Shown here in pieces: positions 1 through 8,452 of a stretch of 21,717 nucleotides of DNA. This DNA is from a virus. A program made the translations under genes and the position numbers. The notes beneath the pieces were generated by a model, which worked only from the letters and a program-made list of their open reading frames with translations, was not told where the DNA came from and did not search any database. Position 1 is the first letter of the stretch. Each line of letters opens with the position of its first letter. The DNA is taken from positions 1 to 21,717 of the IMG/VR virus record IMGVR_UViG_3300031669_000266; one strand, 5' to 3'.

Positions 1-11
1 CCTGTTGCCAT
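1..11 (-). CDS. Start of a further gene, cut by the window edge
   Basis: After the TGA of the 663-aa gene, TGAGGTTTTAATGGCAACAGG gives a GAGG ribosome binding site that overlaps the stop and an ATG at 11 ('Met-Ala-Thr-...'). Only three complete codons are visible, so the product cannot be named. The spacing and the operon layout make a genuine start likely; by position it should be another ejection or virion gene. Confidence 0.5.
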
Positions 12-18
12 TAAAACC

Positions 19-2010
19 TCACTGATTCAGCCAAGGGATACCCGGCGCGCGTGGCGGCGGCGCAATCCGTTGCTGTGGATTTTTCGGGGCCGGTGCAGCA
101 GGCGATTGTGTTGCGCCCGAAGATACCGCCGCGTAAGCGCCGTTTTCCCGGTCGTAAAAATGATTGATTGCCGCCGCCAGTTTAGAGCTTAAAAACGTCG
201 CTGCGGGAGCAAGATTCTGGTACCCGCCCACGTTTGCCAAAGACGGAGCCGTCCTTTGGTATGCGCTAGCCAAGGCCGTGTACCGTTCGGCATTGTTATA
301 GGTGCGCGCCATTGTGGCGATCAGTTCGCGGGGGTTTGTGTTCATCGTCGGCAAGTCAGCGGTTCCTACATCCGCCATAGGCCGGGTGTTACCACCGCCC
401 ACGGTGCGCATTTTGGCCTCCAACAGATTGTTCTGCGCAAGCGCCAGAACAGTCTCGTTAAACGCCCCTGCGTTGCTTGGATCGATACCGTACTTAGAAG
501 CCAGTTGTTGGGGGTCAACGTGAACTCCTTTCGCAACCGCGCCCTGAATACTGCGCACAAGACCTTGAAGGCCACCGGGGATATTGTTGACCGCGCCCAC
601 AACTTGCTTAACCTGCGCCGCAAAAGCCGGATTCGCGGCGTCCTTCAAAAAGGCCGTCAGGTTTGGTGTGACCGCTGCAAGACCCCCTTGTTGATTGAAG
701 GTGTTGTAGGCTGCGAGAGTGCCTGCCGCGTTCGCTTGCGATAGGGTCGCGGCCCCTTTATCAACCCCGATTTTGTACGGAAACACCGAACCCGATTGCG
801 CCAGTGTATCAAGCGTGGCCGGTGGAATCTGCGCCAGATTCAGGGTGGAAGTGAACGGCGTCGTGTAGTCATGCGGGAGGGCTTGGGCTAAGACTCCTGG
901 ATCGGCGGTAGGACTTTGTGCGAGTTGCACCAAACTTGTTTGCGGTTGCGCCGGAGCGTTTGGAGAATTTGTGTCTACAGGAGGGGCACCAGTAGACCCC
1001 GCGTTAGTGGCGAGCGGATTGGGTTGTCCTTGCAGTATAGCCTGCTCGACAGGCACCGCCACACCTGGGGCGAGTGCGCCCCTTTGCGCCATGTCGCGCA
1101 CGATACGCGCCCCTTGCTGCGGCGACATGATGCTATCCGACAGTTGCTGATAGATGCTGCCGATGACACTTGTCGCGGCAGAAATATCCCCCGGTGCCGC
1201 ACCCGGGATGTGGAACGCCCCTGGTGCGTGCGGCAGATCTGGTGTACCCTGCGTCACACCCATCGGCCCCTGTGGCGCACCAGCAGCCCCTGGCGTCAAA
1301 GCGGCACCAGTAGCATCCGTAGATGGCGTCGGCGTCTGTGGGGTCATCGGCGCAGGCGCCTGCACCCCCGCAACGGTGCTTGCGCCGTGCAGCAGTGCTT
1401 GCGCTACGGGGCCGTGTCCTTGTGCAGCGGCAGCATTAGCCGCGCCAAGGCTCGTACCGACTGTATGTGCAATTGCGCCCGGCAACGCCGCAGCCGTAGT
1501 AGCACCACTTTGAGCGGCGTTTTGGACTTCAGTCGGTGTTGCGAACTTAGAACCCATTTGCGACAAATAGGCGTCCATGTTGGCCGCAAAAACAGGGTCT
1601 TGTTGCATCCGTTGCGCAACGATTGGGTTGCCCAAAACGGCTTGGGCACCCTGCGCCTTGTCCTGTGCCAGCTGGTTGACGGCCATCTGAATTTTCAGGT
1701 TAGCGATTGGGATTTGCATTTGGCGCCGCTGTTCTTGCCACTGACCAAGGGCTTGGTTCGCGCCCCCTAATTCACGGAAGAAACAACTCCCCGCTGGCGC
1801 GCTGGCGAATCCAGCGGCTACCGCACCCCAATTCGGAGACGCAGCGCGCTGCTCAAGCGCCGTGAGCGCGCTTTGCAAACCTGCTTGATACTGCTGCGCG
1901 GCGCTGTCGCTCGCGCCCAGCGGGTTCACCCCGGTGACATTCGGAAGCGCCCCCGCTGGCACCGGGTCTTGATTCAATTGCACGCCCGCAAGTCCACCTG
2001 CGTTTCCCAT
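19..2010 (-). CDS. Large putative internal virion / DNA-ejection protein
   Basis: 663 aa, ATG at 2010 preceded by GGAGAACAGA. The protein is rich in Ala, Gln, Pro and Gly with one cysteine (C76). Residues about 40-150 are helical ('LTALEQRAASPNWGAVAAGF', 'QWQEQRRQMQIPIANLKIQM', 'QDPVFAANMDAYLSQMGSKF'); residues about 220-270 and 345-375 are Pro/Thr/Gly linkers; the C-terminal half has helical segments such as 'FAAQVKQVVGAVNNIPGGLQ' and 'YNNAERYTALASAYQRTAPS'. This layout, large size and position after two other such genes fit a podoviral internal head protein released with the DNA. I see no lytic transglycosylase or peptidase motif. The stop is seven bases from the ATG of a further gene. Confidence 0.72.
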   Translation of the reverse strand: MGNAGGLAGVQLNQDPVPAGALPNVTGVNPLGASDSAAQQYQAGLQSALTALEQRAASPNWGAVAAGFASAPAGSCFFRELGGANQALGQWQEQRRQMQIPIANLKIQMAVNQLAQDKAQGAQAVLGNPIVAQRMQQDPVFAANMDAYLSQMGSKFATPTEVQNAAQSGATTAAALPGAIAHTVGTSLGAANAAAAQGHGPVAQALLHGASTVAGVQAPAPMTPQTPTPSTDATGAALTPGAAGAPQGPMGVTQGTPDLPHAPGAFHIPGAAPGDISAATSVIGSIYQQLSDSIMSPQQGARIVRDMAQRGALAPGVAVPVEQAILQGQPNPLATNAGSTGAPPVDTNSPNAPAQPQTSLVQLAQSPTADPGVLAQALPHDYTTPFTSTLNLAQIPPATLDTLAQSGSVFPYKIGVDKGAATLSQANAAGTLAAYNTFNQQGGLAAVTPNLTAFLKDAANPAFAAQVKQVVGAVNNIPGGLQGLVRSIQGAVAKGVHVDPQQLASKYGIDPSNAGAFNETVLALAQNNLLEAKMRTVGGGNTRPMADVGTADLPTMNTNPRELIATMARTYNNAERYTALASAYQRTAPSLANVGGYQNLAPAATFLSSKLAAAINHFYDRENGAYAAVSSGATQSPAAPAPKNPQQRIAPPPRAPGIPWLNQ

Positions 2011-2022
2011 TCTGTTCTCCTG

Positions 2023-3201
2023 TTACCGGCGCGCAGGGAGTGCCCCGCGATGAACGGCAGATGCGCACCCTGCAGCCCCGCATACCAAGCCGCCTCGTGC
2101 GTAGCCGCCCGACGTACAAGGGATGATATAGCCGCCCCCCGACGTACAAGGGATGCACCCCGGCGTACAAGGGAGGATATAGCCGCCCCCCGACGTACAA
2201 GGGATGGAAGATCCGCACCCTACTCCTGTGCTGCCATTATCGAAGTAGGACTTCACGGCACCGTACCCATTCTCAACCAGACTCGCTAGGCTCGAAGCCG
2301 CCGATGTGCCATTCTGGCTGCTGAACAGGCTCGCCAGCGTACTTCCTACCGCTCCAGCAGCCCCGAGTCCAGACATGGTGCTGGTCTGCCTGCACGTCAG
2401 CGGGATTGTCTTGCCGTTCAGCAACCCGGATGCTTTCGTGAGTTCACTCAGCGGGAAGCACTGCTGGTTCTGCAGAATGGTCTGCTGGTTCGCGCCCATC
2501 TTGTTGAGCGCGCAGACACCCTGCAGTCCGAGTTGCTGCGTGGTGGAAGCAATGCACGCACCGACCTTGGCGAGATTGCCAAGGTTTTGCGCGCCTTGGC
2601 TGGCCGCGCCTGCGGCAGTTGCACCTGCCTGCTGGCAGATCGCACCCTGCTTGAGCGCACCGCACAACGCCGTTTTGTAGCCGCACATCAGCGCGTTTGC
2701 CTGCTGACTAAGGATCTGCTGGTTCGCGTTGGCGACGGTCTGCCCAAGCACCTGCGCTCCGCGCTGCGAACCGAACTGGCCGGAGCCGACGGCCCCGGCT
2801 GTGGCTTGGGGCGCCAAGTTCTGCTGGATATTCTGCTGGCCCAGCGTGTTGATCTGGTTCACTACGCAATGCACATAGGGGTTCATCAGCTTCGTGGTGC
2901 GCGCCCCGAGACACGCCGTCGCGCCCTGCAAGTAGGGCTGCGCGGAGGCCAACGGAGACTGGCCGGTCGCCATCGTGTTTGCGGCGTTAAGGGTGCCTTC
3001 CGCACTCTGCAGCCCCGGCTTGTAGGAACATGCCGCGCCCGCTACGGTACCAAATGCTTGCTGCTGGAGCGGTGTTGCGCCGACGAACTTCGCGCCTTGT
3101 GCCGCGCCAACACCGCATGTTGCCAGTGTGTTCAGGTACTGGTTGTAGTAGCTCGGTGCTTGCTGCTGTTTCTGGACGCAACCCTGTAGTAGATTCGCCA
3201 T
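2023..3201 (-). CDS. Cysteine-rich putative internal virion / DNA-transfer protein
   Basis: 392 aa, ATG at 3201 with CGAGG six bases upstream. The body ('LMNPYVHCVVNQINTLGQQN', 'AVGSGQFGSQRGAQVLGQTV', 'GLQGVCALNKMGANQQTILQ', 'CFPLSELTKASGLLNGKTIP') matches a Gln/Ala/Gly-rich family that I recall as internal or injected proteins of podoviruses, always beside genes like the two flanking ones. Oddly it has 20 cysteines (about 5%), spread over the whole chain at positions where I would expect polar or aliphatic residues. The C-terminus holds a tandem 17-residue repeat (IPCTSGGGYI(L/I)PCT.G.). No standard metal-binding motif is obvious. Cysteine may allow disulfides after ejection into an oxidising compartment; this is a guess. 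Confidence 0.7.
   Translation of the reverse strand: MANLLQGCVQKQQQAPSYYNQYLNTLATCGVGAAQGAKFVGATPLQQQAFGTVAGAACSYKPGLQSAEGTLNAANTMATGQSPLASAQPYLQGATACLGARTTKLMNPYVHCVVNQINTLGQQNIQQNLAPQATAGAVGSGQFGSQRGAQVLGQTVANANQQILSQQANALMCGYKTALCGALKQGAICQQAGATAAGAASQGAQNLGNLAKVGACIASTTQQLGLQGVCALNKMGANQQTILQNQQCFPLSELTKASGLLNGKTIPLTCRQTSTMSGLGAAGAVGSTLASLFSSQNGTSAASSLASLVENGYGAVKSYFDNGSTGVGCGSSIPCTSGGGYILPCTPGCIPCTSGGGYIIPCTSGGYARGGLVCGAAGCASAVHRGALPARR
2104..2207 (-). repeat. 51-bp tandem repeat within the cysteine-rich gene
   Basis: Four copies of CGTACAAGGGA (2113, 2143, 2164, 2194 on the plus strand) alternate at 30, 21 and 30 bases, so the unit is a 51-bp duplication made of a 30-bp and a 21-bp half. 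The longest exact-looking block joins GATATAGCCGCCCCCCGACG to TACAAGGGATG. It encodes two 17-residue units rich in Cys, Gly, Pro and Thr. Confidence 0.85.
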
Positions 3202-3203
3202 TT

Positions 3204-4517
3204 TTATCCTCGCGCCATTCTCAGGTATTCCATCGGGGGTTTCGCCTTCGGCGGGATTTTATCATCCGGGGCCGATCGTTTGTGGGCGCGCAGTTCCTCG
3301 CGCATTTTGTTCAACAATTCCGCGCCGCGCTTGTTGTCCCCACCGCCCAACCGGGTCACGAAGGCCGCAGGCAACACATACTCCCCATCTGCGATTTTTG
3401 CAGGGAGCGCGGTGCCACCTTCGGCCTTGCGCACCGGGAGCGACTGGCGGAACTGTTCGAGCCGATCCGCTCCGGCTTTGCTTGATCCATCGCCAAAGGC
3501 GGACACCGTATCGGCGTCCATCACGAAATCGCCCTGGTGGAGCATGGCCGGGATGTCATCGCTTTGGCCGGTGCCTTTGCCCCGGGCGTAGAAGCCGGTC
3601 TTGCCGGTGATGAATTCCGGGTGATGGCCTTCTGGCGCATCAGGGTGATGCTGGGAAGGCAAACCCCCGTGCGCAAGGCCACCCATGCCGGTAATCACGC
3701 CGCCATCAGCCATATGGGCCATATGGACGCCCTGTGACCCCGTGATAGGAGCGTAAGGCGAGCACGGCGGTACCGCAGTCGCGGGGGTATTGGGCGGCGT
3801 GTAGATCGCCTGCAGGGGGGCGAGGCTGCTCGACGGATGGCAACCCCCAACAACGGATAGTCCTGCCGTCTGTGGCGTCATTCCCGCGGTGCTACCGGCG
3901 TAAACGGACTGCGGCAGCGTATTGAGTTGCGCCATGGGATTCAGCGGCTGGCACCCGATGTAGCCGCCAGAAGGGATTGTGGACTGGTAGGGCGACTGCG
4001 CGGCTTGGGTGGGCTTACCCACCAGATCTTGGCCGACTTGCGAGCCGAGATAGCTGCCAGCTTTCGACCCCAAGGTGCCCACGAGGCGAGAGCCGGTGCT
4101 CGAACCCAGCGCACCCCCAGCACCCCCAAGCCCCCCGGACAAACCCCCGACTACGGCGCCTTTCAGCGCGGAGCAGAGATTGCCGCCGTTGATGCCACCT
4201 TCAACGCCACCGATCGTCGCACCGGTAAGAGCCCCCGCAGCGAGTGCGGAGCCGCCGACCATAGGGAGAAAGAAGCCGGACAATTCCGGCGCGACGACCA
4301 TCGCCGCAGCGGCGAGCAGCAGTTTTGGGTTGTGCCTGACGGCACAGTAAGTGTCAGAAATACCTTGCGCCCCGCATTTGAGGGTTCCGATACTGCCGTT
4401 GTATGCGTCCTTCACGGTGCATATAACGCGCCCATGGATCGCATCGCAGACGCCGCTACTCAGGGAGTGCCCGACTTTGCTGATCGCGTTTTTCGCATCA
4501 CAGATTGCGTGGCCCAT
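3204..4517 (-). CDS. Putative internal virion / DNA-ejection protein with duplicated C-terminal motif
   Basis: 437 aa from the ATG at 4517, two bases after the preceding stop; the in-frame extension to 4700 lies inside the upstream gene. It has nine cysteines, six in the first 130 residues. Residues about 60-140 are hydrophobic and Gly-rich ('LLLAAAAMVVAPELSGFFLP', then 'GGSALAAGALTGATIGG'), suited to membrane insertion during DNA ejection. The C-terminal part carries two copies of 'PA.(L/I)..G(D/E)(F/Y)V..A..V...G.G..K.GA..L' (about residues 318-356 and 367-405), a motif I know from phage ejection and tape-measure-like proteins, followed by a basic tail. Location with two other internal proteins supports a pilot-protein role, which remains inferred. 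Confidence 0.7.
   Translation of the reverse strand: MGHAICDAKNAISKVGHSLSSGVCDAIHGRVICTVKDAYNGSIGTLKCGAQGISDTYCAVRHNPKLLLAAAAMVVAPELSGFFLPMVGGSALAAGALTGATIGGVEGGINGGNLCSALKGAVVGGLSGGLGGAGGALGSSTGSRLVGTLGSKAGSYLGSQVGQDLVGKPTQAAQSPYQSTIPSGGYIGCQPLNPMAQLNTLPQSVYAGSTAGMTPQTAGLSVVGGCHPSSSLAPLQAIYTPPNTPATAVPPCSPYAPITGSQGVHMAHMADGGVITGMGGLAHGGLPSQHHPDAPEGHHPEFITGKTGFYARGKGTGQSDDIPAMLHQGDFVMDADTVSAFGDGSSKAGADRLEQFRQSLPVRKAEGGTALPAKIADGEYVLPAAFVTRLGGGDNKRGAELLNKMREELRAHKRSAPDDKIPPKAKPPMEYLRMARG
3290..3566 (-). repeat. Duplicated 49-residue motif in the ejection-like protein
   Basis: Two consecutive segments of the 437-aa protein share the pattern 'IPAMLHQGDFVMDADTVSAF' and 'LPAKIADGEYVLPAAFVTRL', each followed by 'G.G..K.GA..L..(F/M)R..L'. 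They are offset by 49 residues. DNA identity is low, so it is an ancient internal duplication. Confidence 0.7.
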
Positions 4518-4519
4518 TA

Positions 4520-4960
4520 TCAAGATCCCGAAGGTGCAAGGAGGAAAAGTGTATCGTGCGGCTTGCCGTGGATGCGCAGCGACTGCAGATGCAGCCCCGG
4601 CATCCCGGAGCGATCCACCATCATCCTCGCCAGCGTGTGGATAGCAGGATTGTCGTAGCTGAAAGTGAGTTCGTGTAGGCCCAAAGTGCGAAACACCCAA
4701 TGCGTGGCCGCGATGCAGTTCTGCACCAGATTGTGGTGCGTGTCGGCGTTATACATGGACAGGACACCTTTACCAGGGGCCGGTTCCAGCACCAGAAACA
4801 CCGAATTGCCGAATTGGTGCAGGTGCACATTCGGTTCGTGAAGGATCGCGCCAATGGTGCGGATGTCATCTTCAGGAGGACGGGGATTGCGAGTCTCGTG
4901 AAGCGACTGCAGCATCACATCGTAGGTTCGCAGCTGGTGCTGGCGGCTGTCGATCATCAT
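4520..4960 (-). CDS. Possible GNAT-like acetyltransferase-fold protein
   Basis: 146 aa from the ATG at 4960, which overlaps the preceding TGA; a second ATG at 4957 is possible, and AAGGA precedes both. The pattern 'GAILHEPNVHLHQFGNSVFL' followed by 'LEPAPGKGVLSMYNADT' and 'NLVQNCIAATHWVFRTLGLH', 'FSYDNPAIHTLARMM' suggests the beta-alpha layout of GNAT-like proteins sometimes found with podoviral tail genes, but the classical acetyl-CoA loop (Q/RxxGxG/A) is not evident. It could be a catalytically inactive virion or assembly protein. Histidine content is high. Confidence 0.55.
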   Translation of the reverse strand: MMIDSRQHQLRTYDVMLQSLHETRNPRPPEDDIRTIGAILHEPNVHLHQFGNSVFLVLEPAPGKGVLSMYNADTHHNLVQNCIAATHWVFRTLGLHELTFSYDNPAIHTLARMMVDRSGMPGLHLQSLRIHGKPHDTLFLLAPSGS

Positions 4961-5187
4961 CGTCCTTGCATTATTCCGGTATACCGCTGCGCCCACTCTT
5001 GCCACGAACCAAATCCGCGAGAATCGGGCACGCCTGCCGATACAAAGTTTCCGACTGAAACCATTCCATCAACAAAATCGCGCCACTGATTTTCGGGAAC
5101 TTGCGTGAGCTGTTGCTTCGCAAACTGTTCCACAAGCAGGGCGTTGTACTGCGCCCATGTCATCCCTCGCGGATCATAGATCATCAT
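4957..5187 (-). CDS. Conserved 76-aa phage protein
   Basis: ATG at 5187 overlaps the nozzle gene stop (ATGA) and its own TGA overlaps the next ATG the same way, so it sits in a tight translational chain. 'MTWAQYNALLVEQFAKQQLT', 'QVPENQWRDFVDGMVSVGNF' and 'PDSRGFGSWQEWAQRYTGIM' form a small Trp-rich helical protein of a kind I have seen between tail and ejection genes in podoviruses. No known function; perhaps an assembly factor or small virion component. Confidence 0.75.
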   Translation of the reverse strand: MMIYDPRGMTWAQYNALLVEQFAKQQLTQVPENQWRDFVDGMVSVGNFVSAGVPDSRGFGSWQEWAQRYTGIMQGR

Positions 5188-7235
5188 GGGTTGCCCGTCG
5201 AGCGAACGTCGCCCATATTCAGTGTCAGCAGGATACGGCCCATGTAATAGTCTCCGCCTTGTGCGTTGGAATCGAATCGCAGGCGAAGCTCCCGACGCTG
5301 CTCGCGCATGTTGACTTTCAGGGTAGTGGGGCCGAAAGAATACAGAGGGCCGTCTACGCTGACATCGTTCGCATAGCCGCGCCCGCGCACTTGCACCGTC
5401 ATGGCGCCCACCTGCTGGAAATCCGGCTCCATCTGGTCAATGGTTGTCCAGGTGTTGCCGTCTGGTGGCATGATCTGCATCCACGGCTCTTGAAGCTGCT
5501 GTGTCGAACCGATCATCCCCATCAGATTGCCAATGCCGGGTGTCTCGAAATAGGACTGGATGGCGTTGACCGTGGGGCCGTAGATCGCGTCCTTGCCGAT
5601 CTCATGCTGCCACAGCGAATACTTGCCGTCCGTATTGACTTCGTTTCCGCCCCATACGGGAAAGCGGAATACTTCGGAGAAAGTACCCGCCGAACGTGCG
5701 GCACCAGGGGCCGATCCTGCGTCGTACCAAATCTGCTCGCGCACGTTGTAGATGATCGCATCGGTGCATTCTGTTGCGTTCCCGCGCGGATAGAAGAACC
5801 AGATTTCACCCCAGCGGGGAACTTTGGAGGCCCATACCTTTTGACGCTGCTCGTAGTTCAGGTTGTCGAAAAACCAATTCAGGTTCATTGAATTTGGAAC
5901 TTCTTGAACCACGCCGTTGTACATCAGGAAACGATCTACCCCGCACCAGTAGATGATGCCGTCATACTCAATCACACAAGAAGAAGACAGGATGGACGAC
6001 TGGCTGGCGATGATGTCGTAAGTCCAGTAATACGTCAATCCGCCTACGGTCGTCGGGGTATACGTCACCCGGATGACCGAATCGAGCGAGAAGAACAAGC
6101 CCGCAGGCGAAGTCGAACCGCCGCGCAGCGCCATCCCTTTGACGATCTTCGTACTGGCAACATTGTTCGCGTTTGAATCCGAGGACACCCAATCGTTGAA
6201 GTTGCCTGCGGAACTGTTCTGGATCAGGCCGTAGTTGCCGTACACGAACAGGTATGGGTAGAGCATCACCGCGCCGCCCGATACCGAGATATTGGCGTCA
6301 AAGGTCAGGGATTGCGTGCCACTGGCTGTCGTGTTGGCCGATAGCGTTGCGGTGTAGACCCCCGAAATATTCGCCACCGAGAGGACGGTGGTGCCCGCAG
6401 GAATTCCTGTACCGGAAACAGAAACACCGGCCCCTACCGCAGCAACCGTCGTAGCGAAGGTGATCGTATCCGTTCCGCTTGTCAGCGTCGCAGTTTCCGT
6501 GAAAACGCCTACTGCAGTCACATCGGTACCCGTGAAGGGGCCGACCAAGGGCCGCGTGTTGACGAGGCTGGAAATGTCGGCCAGATTTTGCCCCGGGTGT
6601 GCAATGATCTGATAGTTGCCCGACCCATAGGGGTCATAGGCAGTATCCATCTGCCACAAGGTATTGGCATTGGCTGCGAAGTACGCGGTCTGTGTGACCG
6701 TTACCGCCAGCCCGGTTCCGGTTCCGCCGATGCTGGCAGCCGCCGCACTCAGAATGTCACCCGTGGTGTAGCCCACGCCCGGGGTTGATAACACGAACCC
6801 CGCAACATTCCCGCTGGAGTCCACAGAGACGGTCGCCAACGCACCCGTCCCGCTGCCCCCTGTCACGGGCACACTGGTATATGTGCCGGTCGCGTACGCC
6901 GTCCCTGCATCTGTGATCACGGTTTGTGTGATCGGGCCGACGAAATTGATCGTGAAAGGCCCGGTTCCCACTCCCGCATCTGCATTGGTGCGCCATTGCT
7001 GCAGCCCTGCGGCATAGCCGGAGATGATGTAATTTAACCCCCCTGTGGTGGTCATCAACATCCCGCGTGAAACACCAGCTGCATTCAGAAAAATCGCGCG
7101 GTACCCGCCGATCTTGCGCGGGCGCCCGGTCTGAAATCTGCACCACTCACTGTCGATGTAGTAGGGCGAACGAAACGAAGTTCCGTCGCGCTGGATACCC
7201 CCGCGTACCTGGAGATGGACGACCTTTGTAGCCAC
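5184..7235 (-). CDS. Tail nozzle / packaged-DNA stabilisation protein with inserted beta domains
   Basis: 683 aa, ATG at 7235, one base after the stop of the fibre-like gene. The N-terminus 'VVHLQVRGGIQRDGTSFRSP' and 'CRFQTGRPRKIGGYR', and later 'VASTKIVKGMALRGGSTSPA', 'IEYDGIIYWCGVDRFLMYNG', 'WASKVPRWGEIWFFYPRG' and the C-terminal 'REQRRELRLRFDSNAQGGDY' are typical of gp10/nozzle-like tail proteins with beta-propeller parts. Two segments look like added domains: residues about 100-182 ('STPGVGYTTGD') and 245-312 ('TLTSGTDTITF', 'VSVSGTGIPAGTTVLSV'), both Gly/Thr/Val-rich modules common on phage tails. It should form the tip channel for DNA ejection. Its TGA overlaps the next ATG (ATGA). Confidence 0.78.
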   Translation of the reverse strand: MATKVVHLQVRGGIQRDGTSFRSPYYIDSEWCRFQTGRPRKIGGYRAIFLNAAGVSRGMLMTTTGGLNYIISGYAAGLQQWRTNADAGVGTGPFTINFVGPITQTVITDAGTAYATGTYTSVPVTGGSGTGALATVSVDSSGNVAGFVLSTPGVGYTTGDILSAAAASIGGTGTGLAVTVTQTAYFAANANTLWQMDTAYDPYGSGNYQIIAHPGQNLADISSLVNTRPLVGPFTGTDVTAVGVFTETATLTSGTDTITFATTVAAVGAGVSVSGTGIPAGTTVLSVANISGVYTATLSANTTASGTQSLTFDANISVSGGAVMLYPYLFVYGNYGLIQNSSAGNFNDWVSSDSNANNVASTKIVKGMALRGGSTSPAGLFFSLDSVIRVTYTPTTVGGLTYYWTYDIIASQSSILSSSCVIEYDGIIYWCGVDRFLMYNGVVQEVPNSMNLNWFFDNLNYEQRQKVWASKVPRWGEIWFFYPRGNATECTDAIIYNVREQIWYDAGSAPGAARSAGTFSEVFRFPVWGGNEVNTDGKYSLWQHEIGKDAIYGPTVNAIQSYFETPGIGNLMGMIGSTQQLQEPWMQIMPPDGNTWTTIDQMEPDFQQVGAMTVQVRGRGYANDVSVDGPLYSFGPTTLKVNMREQRRELRLRFDSNAQGGDYYMGRILLTLNMGDVRSTGNP

Positions 7236-7236
7236 C

Positions 7237-8451
7237 TCAGAACGTCCCCGAAGCGATACCCACAGGCACTTTAAGGCCCGTAGGTGTCAGAAGCGCGGCC
7301 AACACACCGCCAGCGACAAAGCCAAGTTGCCCGGATGCGGCTAGAAACAAGCCGGTGGCGGCATCCCCCTGAAAATTAAGCGACAAGGCCGCCTGCGACC
7401 CATTCGCTAAAGAGATCGTTGAAGGGGTAACAAAAGACGCGCTACTGGCGTTGTAGAGGTTAGTGCCGTCGGACACGATCATTGCCGTTTGGCCGCTAGG
7501 AATCGTCACCGTCGCGCCGCCTACCGCACCGGTTTCAAAAGCAAGAGTAAATGCGCCCGTTGTGTTGTTTGTGATTCCGTAAAGCTGTACCGTCTGGGGG
7601 AGCGTGACCGTGGCGTTGCTCGTGAGCACACCTTGGTATTCCTGCAGCACATTCGCAGCTTCCGCCGAGGTCAAAACGATTGCACCCCCGGTAATGCTCT
7701 TGACAAGTTGCGTGAAAAAGAAGGTGTTGGAGCGCCCGTAACCGAAGGTGTTGAAGCCGCTCCCGTTTGCCACCAGCACCAGGGATTCGGTGATCTGTAG
7801 TTGCGCACTGGCCGCGCCGTCGATCGTGTCGGTACCCTGCGGCGTCAGCGTCAGGATGCCGCTGCCGTTGTTGCGGATCATCACAAACCAGTTGTTTGGC
7901 GTGCCAGATGACGACGGCAGCGTGAGCGTCCCGGCTCCGCTTTCCCATACAAAGAACGTCGAACGATCAGTGAGCACGAACGCATAGTCGCTGAACAGAC
8001 CGGTCACTGGATAGGCTTGGTTCAATGCCGATCCGAGGGCGATAAGACCTTCCCCGGCCAGATCCGCAGCATTCGCCGCCGAGGTGCCAGCCCCAAGCGT
8101 CACCGAGGCCCATACACCCTGAATCGTGGTGTTGTCTGTCAGGAAGATGTACTGCGCAACGCCGGGCGAGAGCGCCACGATCACATCGCCGATGTTGTCC
8201 GTGACGTTGAAGATGATGGAGCCGATATTGCGCACCAGCGCCGTTTGACCCGGCGATACCTGAATCGCGGGCGGGAGCGCCAGGGACAACGACGCAAGTG
8301 TCGCTGTGACATCGATGATGCTGGCTGCAGGCGTGGAGTCATTGCCGTTGATCGGCCATTCCAGCACGGTATTCGCCGCGATTGACAGGTTCTCGTAGCT
8401 GACGCTGGAAGGCTGGATCGTTTGACCCGTGAACGGATTTGTGTAGGCCAT
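7237..8451 (-). CDS. Fibre-like structural protein (404 aa)
   Basis: The start is the ATG at 8451 ('MAYTNPFTGQTIQPSSVSYE'), one base after the adaptor stop; an in-frame upstream extension would lie inside the adaptor gene. The N-terminal 140 residues ('ANTVLEWPINGND', 'DVTATLASLSLALPPAIQVS', 'NITDNIGDVIVAL'-like region, 'GVAQYIFLTDNTTIQGVW') match a module that I recall in many podovirus-like tail proteins; the rest is beta-rich Ser/Thr/Gly sequence. It has no cysteine. Position between adaptor and nozzle-like protein suggests a tail fibre attached near the nozzle. Exact role inferred. Confidence 0.75.
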   Translation of the reverse strand: MAYTNPFTGQTIQPSSVSYENLSIAANTVLEWPINGNDSTPAASIIDVTATLASLSLALPPAIQVSPGQTALVRNIGSIIFNVTDNIGDVIVALSPGVAQYIFLTDNTTIQGVWASVTLGAGTSAANAADLAGEGLIALGSALNQAYPVTGLFSDYAFVLTDRSTFFVWESGAGTLTLPSSSGTPNNWFVMIRNNGSGILTLTPQGTDTIDGAASAQLQITESLVLVANGSGFNTFGYGRSNTFFFTQLVKSITGGAIVLTSAEAANVLQEYQGVLTSNATVTLPQTVQLYGITNNTTGAFTLAFETGAVGGATVTIPSGQTAMIVSDGTNLYNASSASFVTPSTISLANGSQAALSLNFQGDAATGLFLAASGQLGFVAGGVLAALLTPTGLKVPVGIASGTF

Positions 8452-8452
8452 T

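Noticed and set aside
916-1770. 284-aa plus-strand frame antisense to the 663-aa gene
   Set aside because: Very Arg/Cys-rich composition typical of the reverse of a GC-rich Ala/Gln gene; no ribosome binding site or family resemblance.
2104-2207. CRISPR-like repeat array
   Set aside because: The units alternate 30 and 21 bases, are in frame inside a coding gene and encode a protein repeat; there are no spacers or cas genes.
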